Assembly (NCBI RefSeq): GCF_022664465.1
Contig: NZ_JAKREV010000002.1
Location: 372,001-436,000, forward strand
DNA from: Sphingomonas hankookensis
GTDB lineage: Bacteria > Pseudomonadota > Alphaproteobacteria > Sphingomonadales > Sphingomonadaceae
Reading direction: 5' to 3'
DNA length: 64,000 nt
Shown here piece after piece: positions 44,932-53,623 of this stretch; position 1 is the first letter of the stretch; each line of letters begins with the position of its first letter. A program made the translations under genes and the position numbers. The notes under the pieces are model-generated. The model ran no database searches, was not told the origin of the DNA, and worked only from the letters and a program-made list of their open reading frames with translations.

Positions 44932-46098
44932 ATGACCAGCCATGACGTCATCATCCTCGGTGCGGGCGGTGCCGGCCTGTTCTGCGCCGGCATCGCCGCA
45001 CAGCGCGGGCGGCGGGTGATCGTCCTCGACCACGCGCCCGAACCGGGGCGCAAGATCGTCATTTCGGGCGGCGGGCGCTGCAACTTCACCAATGTCGGCA
45101 CCAGTTGGGACCGGTACGTTTCGACCAATCCGCAGTTCGCCCGATCGGCGCTGGGGCGTTATACTGCGCAGGATTTCATTGCGCTGGTCGATACGCACGG
45201 CATTGCGTGGCACGAAAAGACGCTGGGGCAGCTGTTCTGCGACGGATCGGCGCGGCAGATCGTGGCGATGCTGATGGACGAAGCGCAGGGGGCCGAGATC
45301 GCGCTGGGCCAGCCGATCCGTGACGTAACCCATGCCGATAGCGTCTTCACCGTCGTCCATGGCGATCGCACCGTCACCGCCCCGTCGCTGGTGATCGCGA
45401 CCGGCGGACCGTCGATTCCGAAGCTCGGCGCGACCGGCTTAGCCTATGACCTCGCCAAACGCTTCGGATTGAGGCTGGTCGAGCCGCGTCCGGCGCTGGT
45501 GCCCCTGACCCTGCCGCCCGAGGACGCGCTGTTCCGTGACTTGTCGGGCGTCGCGACCGAAGTCGTGGCGGGTGCCGGCAAGGCCAGGTTCCGCGAGGCG
45601 GCACTGTTCACGCACCGGGGCCTGTCGGGCCCGGCGATCCTGCAGGCGTCGTCCTATTGGCGCCACCGCGAGGCCATCACGATCGATTTCGTGCCCGACC
45701 AGCCGGCCGGATGGCTAGTCGACACCAAGCGCGCGCGGCCCCGCGCTGGGCTGCGGTCGGTGCTGGGCGCGACACTGCCCGACCGGCTGGCTGAGGCACT
45801 GGCGGCGAAGTTCGCGGTGGCGGGCGAGCTGGGCAATCAGCGCGATGCGGTACTGACCGATATCGAACGGCGCCTGAGCGGCTGGCAATTCCACCCGAAC
45901 GGGACCGAAGGCTTCGCAAAGGCCGAAGTCACGGTCGGCGGCATCGCCACCGACGGGCTGAACCAGAAGACGATGACGGCCAGGCACCTGCCCGGCCTCT
46001 ACGCGATCGGCGAGGCGGTCGACGTAACCGGTTGGCTCGGCGGCTATAATTTCCAATGGGCATGGTCGAGCGGCTGGGCGGCGGGACAAGCGGTGTGA
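44932..46098 (+). CDS. NAD(P)/FAD-dependent oxidoreductase (YhiN/HI0933 family)
   Basis: 388-residue flavoprotein: dinucleotide motif DVIILGAGGAGLFCAG (about 5-20), GRKIVISGGGRCNFTNV (about 39-55), VIATGGPSIPKLGATG and the final GLYAIGEAVDVTGWLGGYNF followed by QWAWSSGWAAG, all hallmarks of the family. Role unknown. AAGGGG precedes the ATG. Its stop overlaps the GTG of the next gene. Confidence 0.93.
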   Translation: MTSHDVIILGAGGAGLFCAGIAAQRGRRVIVLDHAPEPGRKIVISGGGRCNFTNVGTSWDRYVSTNPQFARSALGRYTAQDFIALVDTHGIAWHEKTLGQLFCDGSARQIVAMLMDEAQGAEIALGQPIRDVTHADSVFTVVHGDRTVTAPSLVIATGGPSIPKLGATGLAYDLAKRFGLRLVEPRPALVPLTLPPEDALFRDLSGVATEVVAGAGKARFREAALFTHRGLSGPAILQASSYWRHREAITIDFVPDQPAGWLVDTKRARPRAGLRSVLGATLPDRLAEALAAKFAVAGELGNQRDAVLTDIERRLSGWQFHPNGTEGFAKAEVTVGGIATDGLNQKTMTARHLPGLYAIGEAVDVTGWLGGYNFQWAWSSGWAAGQAV

Positions 46099-46583
46099 CG
46101 CGCAAGACGTCGTTCCCACCGGTTGTCGACACGTCGACACGGGTGTTGATCCTCGGCAGCCTGCCGGGGGACGCCTCATTAGCCGCTGGGCGCTATTATG
46201 CGCATCCGCAGAACCAATTCTGGCGGTTGCTGTCGCCGGTGGTTGGAGTGGACCTTCCCACTCTTGATTATTCCACCCGGCTCGAGGCGCTTCAGGCCGC
46301 GGGGATCGGCCTGTGGGACGTGGTGGCGAGTGCGACGCGGCCGGGCAGCAGCGATGCGGCGATCCGCGATGCAACCGCCAATGACGTGGCGACGCTGATT
46401 GCCTCGCTGCCCGTGCTGCGGGTGGTGGCGTTCAATGGCGGGACGGCATGGAAGGCTGGGCGGGGACTGGTGCGCGGCGTCGAAATGCTGGCACTGCCGT
46501 CGAGCAGCCCCCTGCACACGGTCGGCGTGGCGGCGAAGCAGCCAGCATGGGATGCGATCGGGTCGTACCTGCGGCACAGCTGA
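46095..46583 (+). CDS. DNA-deoxyinosine (hypoxanthine) glycosylase
   Basis: UDG superfamily family 6 (HDG) protein of 162 residues: LILGSLPGDASLAAGRYYAH then PQNQFWRLL (about 17-45), GIGLWDVVASATRPGSSD and LPSSSPLHTVGVAAKQPAW. It would excise deaminated adenine from DNA. GTG start overlapping the previous stop as GTGA. Alternative upstream ATGs (46056) lie inside the flavoprotein gene. Confidence 0.92.
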   Translation: MTRKTSFPPVVDTSTRVLILGSLPGDASLAAGRYYAHPQNQFWRLLSPVVGVDLPTLDYSTRLEALQAAGIGLWDVVASATRPGSSDAAIRDATANDVATLIASLPVLRVVAFNGGTAWKAGRGLVRGVEMLALPSSSPLHTVGVAAKQPAWDAIGSYLRHS

Positions 46584-46692
46584 GCCTCTCGCGACCTTTC
46601 GTCGATATCGTCACCCCGTCGCAGGCCGGCGTCCCGCAGCCGGCCAAGACACGCCAACCGCACGCCATTTCCCGTCCGATCGCACGCCCCGG

Positions 46693-46722
46693 TTGCAATC
46701 GCCCCGCCCCCTGCCGCATAGC
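46693..46722 (+). promoter_or_regulatory. Possible xseB-ispA promoter (TTGCAA - 18 nt - CATAGC)
   Basis: TTGCAA at 46693-46698 and CATAGC at 46717-46722, ending 7 nt before the xseB ATG. No Shine-Dalgarno sequence fits, so a leaderless or near-leaderless transcript is possible. Confidence 0.35.
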
Positions 46723-46729
46723 ATCGCCC

Positions 46730-46972
46730 ATGTCCGACGAACGCGATGTTTCCACCCTATCCTTCGAAGACGCGCTGCGCGAACTCGAAGGAATCGTCAG
46801 CCGGCTGGAAACGGGTCAGGAAGACCTCCAGACCGCGATCGACCTCTACGCCCGTGGCGACCTGCTGCGCGCGCAATGCGCCGCGCGGCTCGATGCGGCG
46901 CAAGCGCGGATCGAGGCGATCCGGATCGATGCCGAGGGGCGGGCCTCGGCCCAGCCGTTCGACGCGCAATAA
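46730..46972 (+). CDS. xseB: Exodeoxyribonuclease VII small subunit
   Basis: 80 residues, the family length: LSFEDALRELEGIVSRLETG, QEDLQTAIDLYARGDLLRAQ and a helical end. Pairs with XseA to degrade single-stranded DNA. Stop and start with ispA overlap as TAATG. xseB beside ispA is a common arrangement in proteobacteria; dxs, often third, is not here. Confidence 0.93.
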   Translation: MSDERDVSTLSFEDALRELEGIVSRLETGQEDLQTAIDLYARGDLLRAQCAARLDAAQARIEAIRIDAEGRASAQPFDAQ

Positions 46973-47877
46973 TGGCGACCGTCGCGCCGCCGGTGTCGCT
47001 GAACGCCGCCCTTCGTGAAATCTCGGCCGAGATGGATCGCCAGTTCGACGGGCTGTTGCCGGTCCCGGGCGATCCGCGCGCGAACCTGTACCGCGCGATG
47101 CGTCACGCCGCGATCGGCGGGGGCAAGCGGTTGCGCCCGCTGCTGGTATTCGCTACCGCGCGGCTGTTCAATGTCGAGCGGATGCGCGCCGCGCGGGCCT
47201 CGCTCGCGATCGAATGCATCCATGTCTACAGTCTGATCCATGACGACCTGCCGGCGATGGACGACGACGATGTTCGCCGCGGCAAGCCGACGGTGCACAA
47301 GGCATTCGACGAGGCCACCGCGATCCTGGCGGGCGATTGCCTGCATGCGCTGGCATTCGAGATTCTCGCGCACGAAGCGACGCATCCCGACCCCCATGTC
47401 CGCATCGAGCTGATCGCCGACCTCGCCCACGCCTCCGGCCCATCGGGCATGGCCGGCGGACAGGCGATGGATCTGGAGGCGGAGGACACCAGTTTCGACC
47501 TCAACACCGTCACCCGGTTGCAGGCGATGAAGACCGGCGCGCTGATCGCCTGTTCCGTGGAGGCGGGCGCGATCCTTGGCCGGGTGTCGCCGGATCAGCG
47601 CACGTCGCTGCGCGGCTATGCCCGCGATATCGGCCTCGCCTTTCAGATCGCGGACGACATCCTCGACGTCGAAGGCGACGAGGCGGCGGTCGGCAAGGCG
47701 CTGCGCAAGGATGGCGAGGCGGGTAAGGAAACCTTCCTCTCACTCCTCGGCCTCGACCGCGCCCGCGAACAGGCGCGGCTGCTGGTCGACCAGTCGATCG
47801 AACATCTGCGCGACTTCGGCCACGAAGCCGACCTGCTGCGCGCCATCGCCCGCTACGTGCTAGAGCGTGACCGGTGA
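46972..47877 (+). CDS. ispA: Polyprenyl (farnesyl) diphosphate synthase
   Basis: Trans-prenyltransferase of 301 residues: GGGKRLRPLLVFATARL, first Asp-rich motif DDLPAMDDDDVRRGKP (about 84-99), GGQAMDLEAED, second Asp-rich motif AFQIADDILDVEGDE (about 223-237) and the C-terminal Arg-rich end. Makes farnesyl diphosphate for quinones, bactoprenol and carotenoids. Coupled to xseB upstream and to a broken lipoprotein gene downstream (GTGA). Confidence 0.96.
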   Translation: MATVAPPVSLNAALREISAEMDRQFDGLLPVPGDPRANLYRAMRHAAIGGGKRLRPLLVFATARLFNVERMRAARASLAIECIHVYSLIHDDLPAMDDDDVRRGKPTVHKAFDEATAILAGDCLHALAFEILAHEATHPDPHVRIELIADLAHASGPSGMAGGQAMDLEAEDTSFDLNTVTRLQAMKTGALIACSVEAGAILGRVSPDQRTSLRGYARDIGLAFQIADDILDVEGDEAAVGKALRKDGEAGKETFLSLLGLDRAREQARLLVDQSIEHLRDFGHEADLLRAIARYVLERDR

Positions 47878-48229
47878 AATCCGTGGTTTCGTCCGGCATC
47901 GTGATCGCTGCGATGCTGGGCGGATGCGACCGGGCCGATCCGATCGAACGGTTGCGCGCCGAGGTGGCGATGCCGGCCTGCCCCGGTGCCAAGGTCGAGC
48001 GTCTCCCGCCGGTAGCAGGCCTCGAAGCCGATTATGCAGTGAAGGTTACGGCAGCGACTGCTGCATGTCGCGGTGGTCGACCGCTCTGGCCCGATCTCAC
48101 GACTATTATTGCCAAAGCAAGCCGATATTCTGTGGTCGCCATGACGCGTCGGGCCGGTATGCGTTTGCAATGGCGACGATCAGCTTCGTCGCTCCTGATC
48201 GCGCTCTGGTGGAGCTAACCAAGATATGA
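47874..48229 (+). pseudogene. Small lipoprotein gene broken by a frameshift
   Basis: GTG start overlapping the ispA stop (GTGA). The first frame encodes a lipoprotein N-terminus (SSGIVIAAMLGGC, then RADPIERLRAEVAMPACPGA and AGLEADYAVKVTAATAAC), then turns into low-quality Arg/Trp/Ser-rich sequence ending at 48218. From about 48080 a second frame reads ALARSHDYY and, at its end, GRYAFAMATISFVAPDRALV then ELTKI, whose TGA (48227-48229) overlaps the coaD ATG as ATGA, the usual junction here. The two parts fit one gene of about 118 codons lacking one base. Family not recognised; could be a real mutation or a sequencing error. Confidence 0.65.
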
Positions 48230-48729
48230 CCCGCATCGGCATCTATCCCGGCACGTTCGATCCGATCACGCGCGGACACATGGACATTATCCGCCGCGGC
48301 GCGAAGCTGGTCGACCGCTTGGTCATCGGCGTGACGACCAACCCGTCGAAATCGCCGATGTTCACCCTGCCCGAACGCCTCGCGATGGTCGCGCGCGAGG
48401 TGGCGGATGTCGACGGCGACATTCAGGTCGTGGCGTTCGACGCACTCCTGATGACTTTTGCCGAGCGGCAGGGGGCGAGCGTGATCGTCCGGGGCCTGCG
48501 CGCCGTCGCCGACTTCGAATATGAATATCAGATGGCGGGGATGAACCAGCAGCTGAACGACCGGATCGAAACGGTCTTCCTGATGGCCGACGTCTCGCTG
48601 CAACCGATCGCGTCGCGGCTGGTCAAGGAGATCGCGATGTATGGCGGGTCGATCGCGAAGTTCGTAACGCCCGCGGTGTGCGAAGAAGTGGTGGCGCGGG
48701 TCGAGAAGCTGGGCCGCAAGGGCGACTAA
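48226..48729 (+). CDS. coaD: Phosphopantetheine adenylyltransferase
   Basis: Penultimate step of coenzyme A synthesis. 167 residues: the nucleotidyltransferase motif IGIYPGTFDPITRGHMDIIR (about 4-23), VIRGLRAVADFEYEYQMAGM and AMYGGSIAKFVTPAV. Start overlaps the end of the broken lipoprotein gene. Confidence 0.97.
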   Translation: MTRIGIYPGTFDPITRGHMDIIRRGAKLVDRLVIGVTTNPSKSPMFTLPERLAMVAREVADVDGDIQVVAFDALLMTFAERQGASVIVRGLRAVADFEYEYQMAGMNQQLNDRIETVFLMADVSLQPIASRLVKEIAMYGGSIAKFVTPAVCEEVVARVEKLGRKGD

Positions 48730-48761
48730 ATCCAACATCCTCCCATCGTTGTGGGGAGAAT

Positions 48762-49316
48762 CTAGGTGCGCCGCCTAATCAACCACGTCACCCCCGCCAG
48801 CAGCACGATCACGATCCCGCCGCCGGCCAGCACCTGCCACGACGGCAGCCACCGCCCGATCACTTCGCTCAACCCGTGCCCGAACCAATAGCCGATCGAC
48901 ACGAAGATCGTCGCCCACAGCAGTGCCGCCGCGCCGTTCAGCACCACGAACCGGCCAAGCGGCAACTGTGTCGTACCGATCGCGATCGGGCTGACGGTAC
49001 GCAACCCGTAGAGGAAGCGGAAGGCGAACACGAACAGCGTCGGATGCCGTTCGAACGTGGTCAGCGCGCGGGCGAAGGCGGGCTTCGCGCTCCAGCGGCG
49101 CACCCGCGGATGGTCGCGAAACCGACGCCCGGCGGCAAAGAACAGCTGGTCGGCGATGAACGACCCCACCGCCGCGGCGAGGATCGCGCCGACATAGGGC
49201 AGCACCCCGCGCTGGACCATGATCCCGCCCAGCACGACGACCGTCTCCCCCTCCGCCCCCGCGCCCAGCGCAAGGGCGGCGAGGCCGTAGCGGGCGATCA
49301 GCGCCTCGATCGTCAT
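48762..49316 (-). CDS. DedA-family membrane protein
   Basis: 184 residues, four or five transmembrane segments (about 8-30, 38-60, 95-115, 125-150, 160-178). Family segments: GETVVVLGGIMVQRG, GSFIADQLFFAAGRRFRDHP, FVFAFRFLYGLRTVSPIAIG and IGYWFGHGL. DedA proteins are half-transporter-like and linked to polyprenyl-phosphate or lipid flipping and membrane potential. Start at 49316 with GGAG upstream; the longer frame is basic leader. Converges with coaD. Confidence 0.88.
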   Translation of the reverse strand: MTIEALIARYGLAALALGAGAEGETVVVLGGIMVQRGVLPYVGAILAAAVGSFIADQLFFAAGRRFRDHPRVRRWSAKPAFARALTTFERHPTLFVFAFRFLYGLRTVSPIAIGTTQLPLGRFVVLNGAAALLWATIFVSIGYWFGHGLSEVIGRWLPSWQVLAGGGIVIVLLAGVTWLIRRRT

Positions 49317-49416
49317 GGATGGGCTCCGATCATCGCGGCACCGTAGCGGCTCGCCCCGCACGGTAAAGCGAAACACGGCCCTTCCGCCGATACGGTCCGC
49401 GCGCTAGACACCGCCG

Positions 49417-50445
49417 ATGCTTGCCCCGCCCCTCCCAATGCGTGCCCGACCGGGCGCTGTCGTCCGCTGGCTCTGGTGGGTCGCCGCGTTGATCGTGGCG
49501 ATGGTGGTGGTCGGCGGCATCACGCGGCTGACCGAATCCGGGCTGTCGATCACCGAATGGAAGCCGCTGTCCGGCACCCTTCCTCCCCTCAATGCCGCGC
49601 AATGGGAGGCGGAGTTCGCGAACTACCGCCGCATCCCCGAATATCAGCTGCTGAACCAGGGTATGACGCTGGCGCAGTTCAAGGGCATCTTCTTCTGGGA
49701 ATATGTCCACCGCCTGCTGGGGCGGATCATCGGACTGGCGTTCGCGCTGCCGCTGGCATGGTTCTGGGTCCGCGGCGCGATCCCGCGCGGGTATAAGGGC
49801 CGGCTGGTCGCGCTGCTGGCGCTGGGCGGATTGCAGGGGGCGATCGGCTGGTGGATGGTCGCGTCGGGCCTGTCGGTGCGGACCGACGTGTCGCATATCC
49901 GGCTGTCGGTGCACCTGCTCAACGCGCTGCTGATCCTCGCCGGCACCGTGTGGACCGCGCTCGACCTGCGCGAACTGGCGGCGGATCGTTATGCCCGGCC
50001 GGCGCGGCTGACCGGGGTCGGCGCGATCACGGGCATCATCCTGTTCGTCCAGCTGCTGTTCGGCGCGTGGGTCGCCGGGCTGAACGCCGGGCTGGTGACC
50101 GATCAGTGGCCGCTGATGAACGGTCGCTTCTTTCCGGCCGACGAATGGGCGGCGCGCGCACCGCTCGACGCGATCGTCAACGATCCGTACGTCGTCCACT
50201 TCCTCCACCGCTGGTGGGCATGGGTCGCGGTCGCGGCGCTGATCGTGCTGGCGCGTGCCGCCAAGCGCGCCGGCCATCCGAAGGTCGCGCGGATGATCCA
50301 TATCGCGTTCGGCATCCAGATCGTACTCGGTATCAGCACCGTCATGACCGGGGTGCGGATAGAGGTCGCGGCGCTGCACCAGCTGGTCGGCGCGCTGCTC
50401 GTCATCGCCACGACATGGGGCGCGCACGCCGTCGGCCGGCGATGA
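49417..50445 (+). CDS. ctaA: Heme A synthase (CtaA/COX15)
   Basis: Oxidises the C8 methyl of heme O to give heme A for aa3 oxidase. 342 residues, eight transmembrane helices. Heme-ligand and active-site His are visible: EYVHRLLGR, HIRLSVHLLNALL, VVHFLHRWWAWVAVAALIVL and ALHQLVGALL; also GGITRLTESGLSITEWKPLS. Start either 49417 or the ATG at 49438 (MRARPGAVVRW); neither has a strong ribosome binding site, and a CTAGAC box 8 nt before 49417 favours it weakly. Coupled to the next gene (ATGA). Confidence 0.95.
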   Translation: MLAPPLPMRARPGAVVRWLWWVAALIVAMVVVGGITRLTESGLSITEWKPLSGTLPPLNAAQWEAEFANYRRIPEYQLLNQGMTLAQFKGIFFWEYVHRLLGRIIGLAFALPLAWFWVRGAIPRGYKGRLVALLALGGLQGAIGWWMVASGLSVRTDVSHIRLSVHLLNALLILAGTVWTALDLRELAADRYARPARLTGVGAITGIILFVQLLFGAWVAGLNAGLVTDQWPLMNGRFFPADEWAARAPLDAIVNDPYVVHFLHRWWAWVAVAALIVLARAAKRAGHPKVARMIHIAFGIQIVLGISTVMTGVRIEVAALHQLVGALLVIATTWGAHAVGRR

Positions 50446-51233
50446 TCGTCCTACCCCCGCCCGTAATCGAGGCGGCGAGCACGACCGGCTTCGCGCCGGC
50501 GCTCGACACCGCCTATCGCTACCATATCGAACAGCAGCGTGACGAAGCCGGCGTCGTCCGCCGCTACACGACCGACCGCACGATCCGCTTCCGGCGGATG
50601 GCCGACGGGCTGGTGGCCGAGATGGTGATCGATACGGCCGATGGCGGCCTGTCGGATGGTCCCGGCGCGATGTTCGAACGCGCCTTTGCGACGCTGCGCG
50701 GCCGACCGATCCGCTACATCCTGTCCAACCGGGGCGAGGTGACCGGGGTGATCGATCGAGCGGACGTGTGGTCCGCGCTGATCGACGCCATCGCGACCCA
50801 GGCTGGAAGCGATCCGGCAAGGGCAGCGATGCTGGCGCGCCTGACCGCGCCGCTGCGCGCCATGCCCGAGCGGCAGCAGGTAGCGATGCTCGGATCGATG
50901 CTGACCAACCTGCTCGCTCCCGACATCGTCCGCCGCGGCGTCCAGCCCGAACGGCCGATCCGCCGGCCGGGCGCCCCGCCCTTCGGCACCGGTACGGAGG
51001 TGACCGGGACCGAGCGTGTCTATGCGCAAGGCCGCGACCTGATCGCCGAGGAAAGGCTGTCGGGCGACCTCGCCGCGGCAGGCGGCCGGGCGAGCGGGCG
51101 CCGGACCAGCACCACGACCCGCAGCGTCGACGCCGCGACCGGCCTGATCGTCCGCCAGACCGCCACGGTACGCATCGACAGCGGCGACGCGTCCTCGATC
51201 GCGACGACCCGGATCACGCAGCGCCAGCCATAG
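50442..51233 (+). CDS. Hypothetical protein downstream of ctaA
   Basis: 263 residues, soluble or periplasmic without a clear signal peptide. Beta-rich first third ([40 protein letters not shown]), a helical middle ([20 protein letters not shown]) and a beta C-terminal ([20 protein letters not shown]). No family recognised. Start fixed by ATGA overlap with ctaA, so it is probably co-expressed; a role in cytochrome oxidase assembly is only a guess by position. Confidence 0.75.
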   Translation: MIVLPPPVIEAASTTGFAPALDTAYRYHIEQQRDEAGVVRRYTTDRTIRFRRMADGLVAEMVIDTADGGLSDGPGAMFERAFATLRGRPIRYILSNRGEVTGVIDRADVWSALIDAIATQAGSDPARAAMLARLTAPLRAMPERQQVAMLGSMLTNLLAPDIVRRGVQPERPIRRPGAPPFGTGTEVTGTERVYAQGRDLIAEERLSGDLAAAGGRASGRRTSTTTRSVDAATGLIVRQTATVRIDSGDASSIATTRITQRQP

Positions 51234-51361
51234 GGTATTTAGATACCCGTCAGCAAAGCCGCTGTTTGCTTGACTTATCGACGCCGTTTCGGCAATTGCC
51301 CGGCGTTCGCACCGCTCCGGTTCGGGGCGGACGCGTCATATATCCGAAAGGTCCAACGCCC
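51233..51361 (+). promoter_or_regulatory. rplM-rpsI leader with small hairpin and TTGACT box
   Basis: GGGTAT, TTAG, ATACCC (51233-51248) forms a 6-bp hairpin at the end of the upstream gene. TTGACT (51270-51275) followed after 17 nt by CAATTG (51293-51298) is a possible promoter for the ribosomal protein operon; the -10 is weak. Confidence 0.4.
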
Positions 51362-51841
51362 ATGAAGGCGCTCATGAAGACCACCAAGTCGGCCAAGCCG
51401 CACGAGGTGGAAAAGAAGTGGCATATCGTCGATGCCGACGGCCTGGTGGTCGGTCGCGCTGCGTCGATCATCGCCAACGTCCTGCGCGGCAAGCACAAGA
51501 CGTCGTTCACCCCGCACGTCGATTGCGGTGACAACGTCGTCGTGATCAACGCCGACAAGATTCGCTTCACCTCGAACAAGGCGAAGACGAAGACCTATTA
51601 CAAGCACACCGGATATGCCGGCGGCATCAAGGCGGTCACCGCCGAGAAGGTCCTCGAGGGTCGTTTCCCCGAGCGCGTCCTCGAAAAGGCCGTCGAGCGG
51701 ATGATCCCGCGCGGCCCGCTGGGTCGTGACCAGATGCGCAACCTGCGCATCTTCAAGGGTGCCGAGCATCCGCATGAAGCGCAGAACCCGCAGGTTCTCG
51801 ACATCGCGAGCATGAATCGCAAGAACAAGGTGGGCGCATAA
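51362..51841 (+). CDS. rplM: 50S ribosomal protein L13
   Basis: Large-subunit assembly protein of 159 residues: [71 protein letters not shown]. The N-terminus [16 protein letters not shown] is longer than in E. coli and typical of sphingomonads; ATG 51374 is an alternative. GAAAGG lies upstream. Stop overlaps rpsI as TAATG. Confidence 0.98.
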   Translation: MKALMKTTKSAKPHEVEKKWHIVDADGLVVGRAASIIANVLRGKHKTSFTPHVDCGDNVVVINADKIRFTSNKAKTKTYYKHTGYAGGIKAVTAEKVLEGRFPERVLEKAVERMIPRGPLGRDQMRNLRIFKGAEHPHEAQNPQVLDIASMNRKNKVGA

Positions 51842-52404
51842 TGTCCGACAACCGCCAGTCCCTTTCCGACCTCGCCGGCCTGACCGGTCAGCAGGCACCG
51901 GAAGCCGCCGCTCCGCAGGCGTCGGCCCCGCAGACCGATGGCGCGGAAGCACCTGCCGCCGCTCCGGTCGAACCGGCCCGTCCGACCATGCCGCTGCGCG
52001 CGCAGGAAATCGACGCCTATGGCCGCGCCTATGCGACCGGCCGTCGCAAGGACGCCGTCGCCCGCGTGTGGATCAAGCCGGGTTCGGGCAAGATCACGAT
52101 CAACGGTCGCGATCAGGAAGTGTATTTCGCACGTCCGACGCTGCGTCTCGTCATCAACCAGCCGTTCGGCGTCGCCGACCGCAATGGTCAGTATGACGTG
52201 ATCTGCACCGTCAAGGGCGGCGGCCTGTCGGGGCAGGCCGGCGCGGTCAAGCACGGCATCAGCCAGGCGCTGACCCGCTACGAACCGATCCTGCGCGCGC
52301 CGGTCAAGGCCGCCGGGTTCCTGACCCGCGACAGCCGCGCGGTCGAGCGCAAGAAGTACGGCAAGGCGAAGGCCCGCCGCAGCTTCCAGTTCTCGAAGCG
52401 CTAA
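51841..52404 (+). CDS. rpsI: 30S ribosomal protein S9
   Basis: 187 residues: the conserved S9 domain (about 58-187; [39 protein letters not shown], the end [17 protein letters not shown] contacts P-site tRNA) is preceded by about 55 residues rich in Ala, Pro and Gln, an extension found in sphingomonad S9 and absent in E. coli. Co-transcribed with rplM and followed by two hairpins. Confidence 0.98.
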   Translation: MSDNRQSLSDLAGLTGQQAPEAAAPQASAPQTDGAEAPAAAPVEPARPTMPLRAQEIDAYGRAYATGRRKDAVARVWIKPGSGKITINGRDQEVYFARPTLRLVINQPFGVADRNGQYDVICTVKGGGLSGQAGAVKHGISQALTRYEPILRAPVKAAGFLTRDSRAVERKKYGKAKARRSFQFSKR

Positions 52405-52413
52405 GACCCGTTT

Positions 52414-52441
52414 GGAAACGCGCCCCGATGGGCGCGTTTCC
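52414..52441 (+). terminator. Hairpin directly after rpsI
   Basis: GGAAACGCGCCC, loop CGAT, GGGCGCGTTTCC: a perfect 12-bp stem beginning 9 nt after the stop codon. No T-run follows, so it may be a 3-prime-end stabiliser or a first, weak terminator. Confidence 0.75.
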
Positions 52442-52518
52442 CGGTACCGTCTCGAGGCAAGAACGCCACGCGCGGGGGCCGACAAAGTTCCCGTTTGCGG
52501 CCAAATGCGTGCCGATTG

Positions 52519-52550
52519 GGGCGGTCCGGTATCGGGCCGCCCTTTTCGTT
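52519..52550 (+). terminator. Intrinsic terminator of the rplM-rpsI operon
   Basis: GGGCGGTCC, loop GGTATC, GGGCCGCCC (one G-U pair) followed by TTTTCGTT. Classical GC-stem plus T-rich tail, about 115 nt after rpsI. Confidence 0.8.
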
Positions 52551-52611
52551 TGGTGCGTAACCGTATAGCGAGAGCCGGTCCGCACGCTGGCGGAACTATC
52601 CAAGAGACGCC

Positions 52612-53361
52612 ATGACCTCGCGCGCCAAGACTTCGTTGCTGCCGCTCGCCGATTCGGACCTGTGGCCCGACGAACTGAGCCGCAGCCTGTCGGACAAGCT
52701 GTTCACCATCGCGTTCGGCGCGATCCAGTGGCCCTGGCTGCTGCGCAGCCTGTCGGGCGGCAAGAAGGCGGACAAGGCGCGGTTGATGGCCGATCTCGGG
52801 CTCGCCCCCGATGCGCTGCCCAATTTGGGCAGCTGGAAGGCGGATACCGGCTATCTGTCGCTGATCGTCGAACGCATCGCCGCCAGCCGGCCGCAGACGG
52901 TGGTCGAACTGGGCACCGGCGCGTCGAGCCTGGTCACCGGCGCAGCGCTGGCCAAGCATGGCGGCGGGCAACTCATCAGCTTCGATCAGCATGCCGGCTT
53001 CGTCGATGCGACGCGTGAATGGCTGGCAGAACACGGCATCGCCGCCGATCTGCGCGCCGCCCCCCTGGTCGAGGCGCCGGGTGACTGGCCGGGCGTGTGG
53101 TACGATATCGACGCACTGCCCGATCAGGTCGACCTGCTGCTGATCGACGGGCCGCCGTGGACGATCCACCCCTATGTCCGGGGTGCTGCCGAGACGCTGT
53201 TCGACCGCCTGCCGGTCGGCGGCGTGGTGATGCTCGACGACGGCGCACGGCCGGGCGAGCGGGTGGTGGCGCAACGCTGGCGTCGCCGCTGGCCGAACTT
53301 CCGGTTCGAACTGGTCAATCGCGGGACCAAGGGGACGTTGATCGGGCAGCGTTTGTCGTAA
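52612..53361 (+). CDS. Class I SAM-dependent methyltransferase
   Basis: 249 residues. N-terminal helical part to about residue 85, then a Rossmann methyltransferase core: VVELGTGASSLVTGAALAKH (motif I, about 101-120), QLISFDQHAGFVDATREWL (acidic residue for ribose), VDLLLIDGPPW (motif IV, about 173-183) and GGVVMLDDGARPGE. Substrate unknown; the IDGPP pattern is seen in O-methyltransferases of sugars and small molecules. Alone after the ribosomal operon. Confidence 0.85.
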   Translation: MTSRAKTSLLPLADSDLWPDELSRSLSDKLFTIAFGAIQWPWLLRSLSGGKKADKARLMADLGLAPDALPNLGSWKADTGYLSLIVERIAASRPQTVVELGTGASSLVTGAALAKHGGGQLISFDQHAGFVDATREWLAEHGIAADLRAAPLVEAPGDWPGVWYDIDALPDQVDLLLIDGPPWTIHPYVRGAAETLFDRLPVGGVVMLDDGARPGERVVAQRWRRRWPNFRFELVNRGTKGTLIGQRLS

Positions 53362-53413
53362 GAGGCTGCGTGCTGCTGCGGGAGGGCATACGCAGGACGT
53401 CCCATAGCCACGA

Positions 53414-53499
53414 GCGTCGCGCCGGCGAAGGGTGGGGCATCAGCGGCTCCTGCCTCGTGCCATCACCGGGAGATCCCAGCCTTCGCTGGGATGACTACG
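53414..53499 (+). repeat. Family B palindromic repeat, copy 4 (left arm decayed)
   Basis: Left arm CGTCGCGCCGGCGAAGGGTG is changed at several places; right arm CACCGGGAGATCCCAGCCTT and CGCTGGGATGAC is intact. Followed 34 nt later by a family A copy. Confidence 0.75.
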
Positions 53500-53532
53500 T
53501 GGCAGGCCGGATCATCGAATAGCCCCCCATCC

Positions 53533-53613
53533 CGTACCCCCGCGCAGGCGGGGGTCCAGCGCCACAATCGATACGCTGGCGCGCCGGGCTCTGGATCGCC
53601 GCCTCCGCGGGGA
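53533..53613 (+). repeat. Family A repeat between converging genes
   Basis: CGTACCCCCGCGCAGGCGGG plus GGTCCAG on the left, and GGGCTCTGGATCGCCGCCTC plus CGCGGGGATA on the right, with a changed centre (CGCCACAATCGATACGCTGG). Confidence 0.8.
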
Positions 53614-53623
53614 TAAGACAGGC

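Noticed and set aside
48735-48755. Small CTCCC/GGGAG hairpin between coaD and the DedA gene as a terminator
   Set aside because: Only a 5-bp stem with a long loop and no T-run; not strong enough to report.
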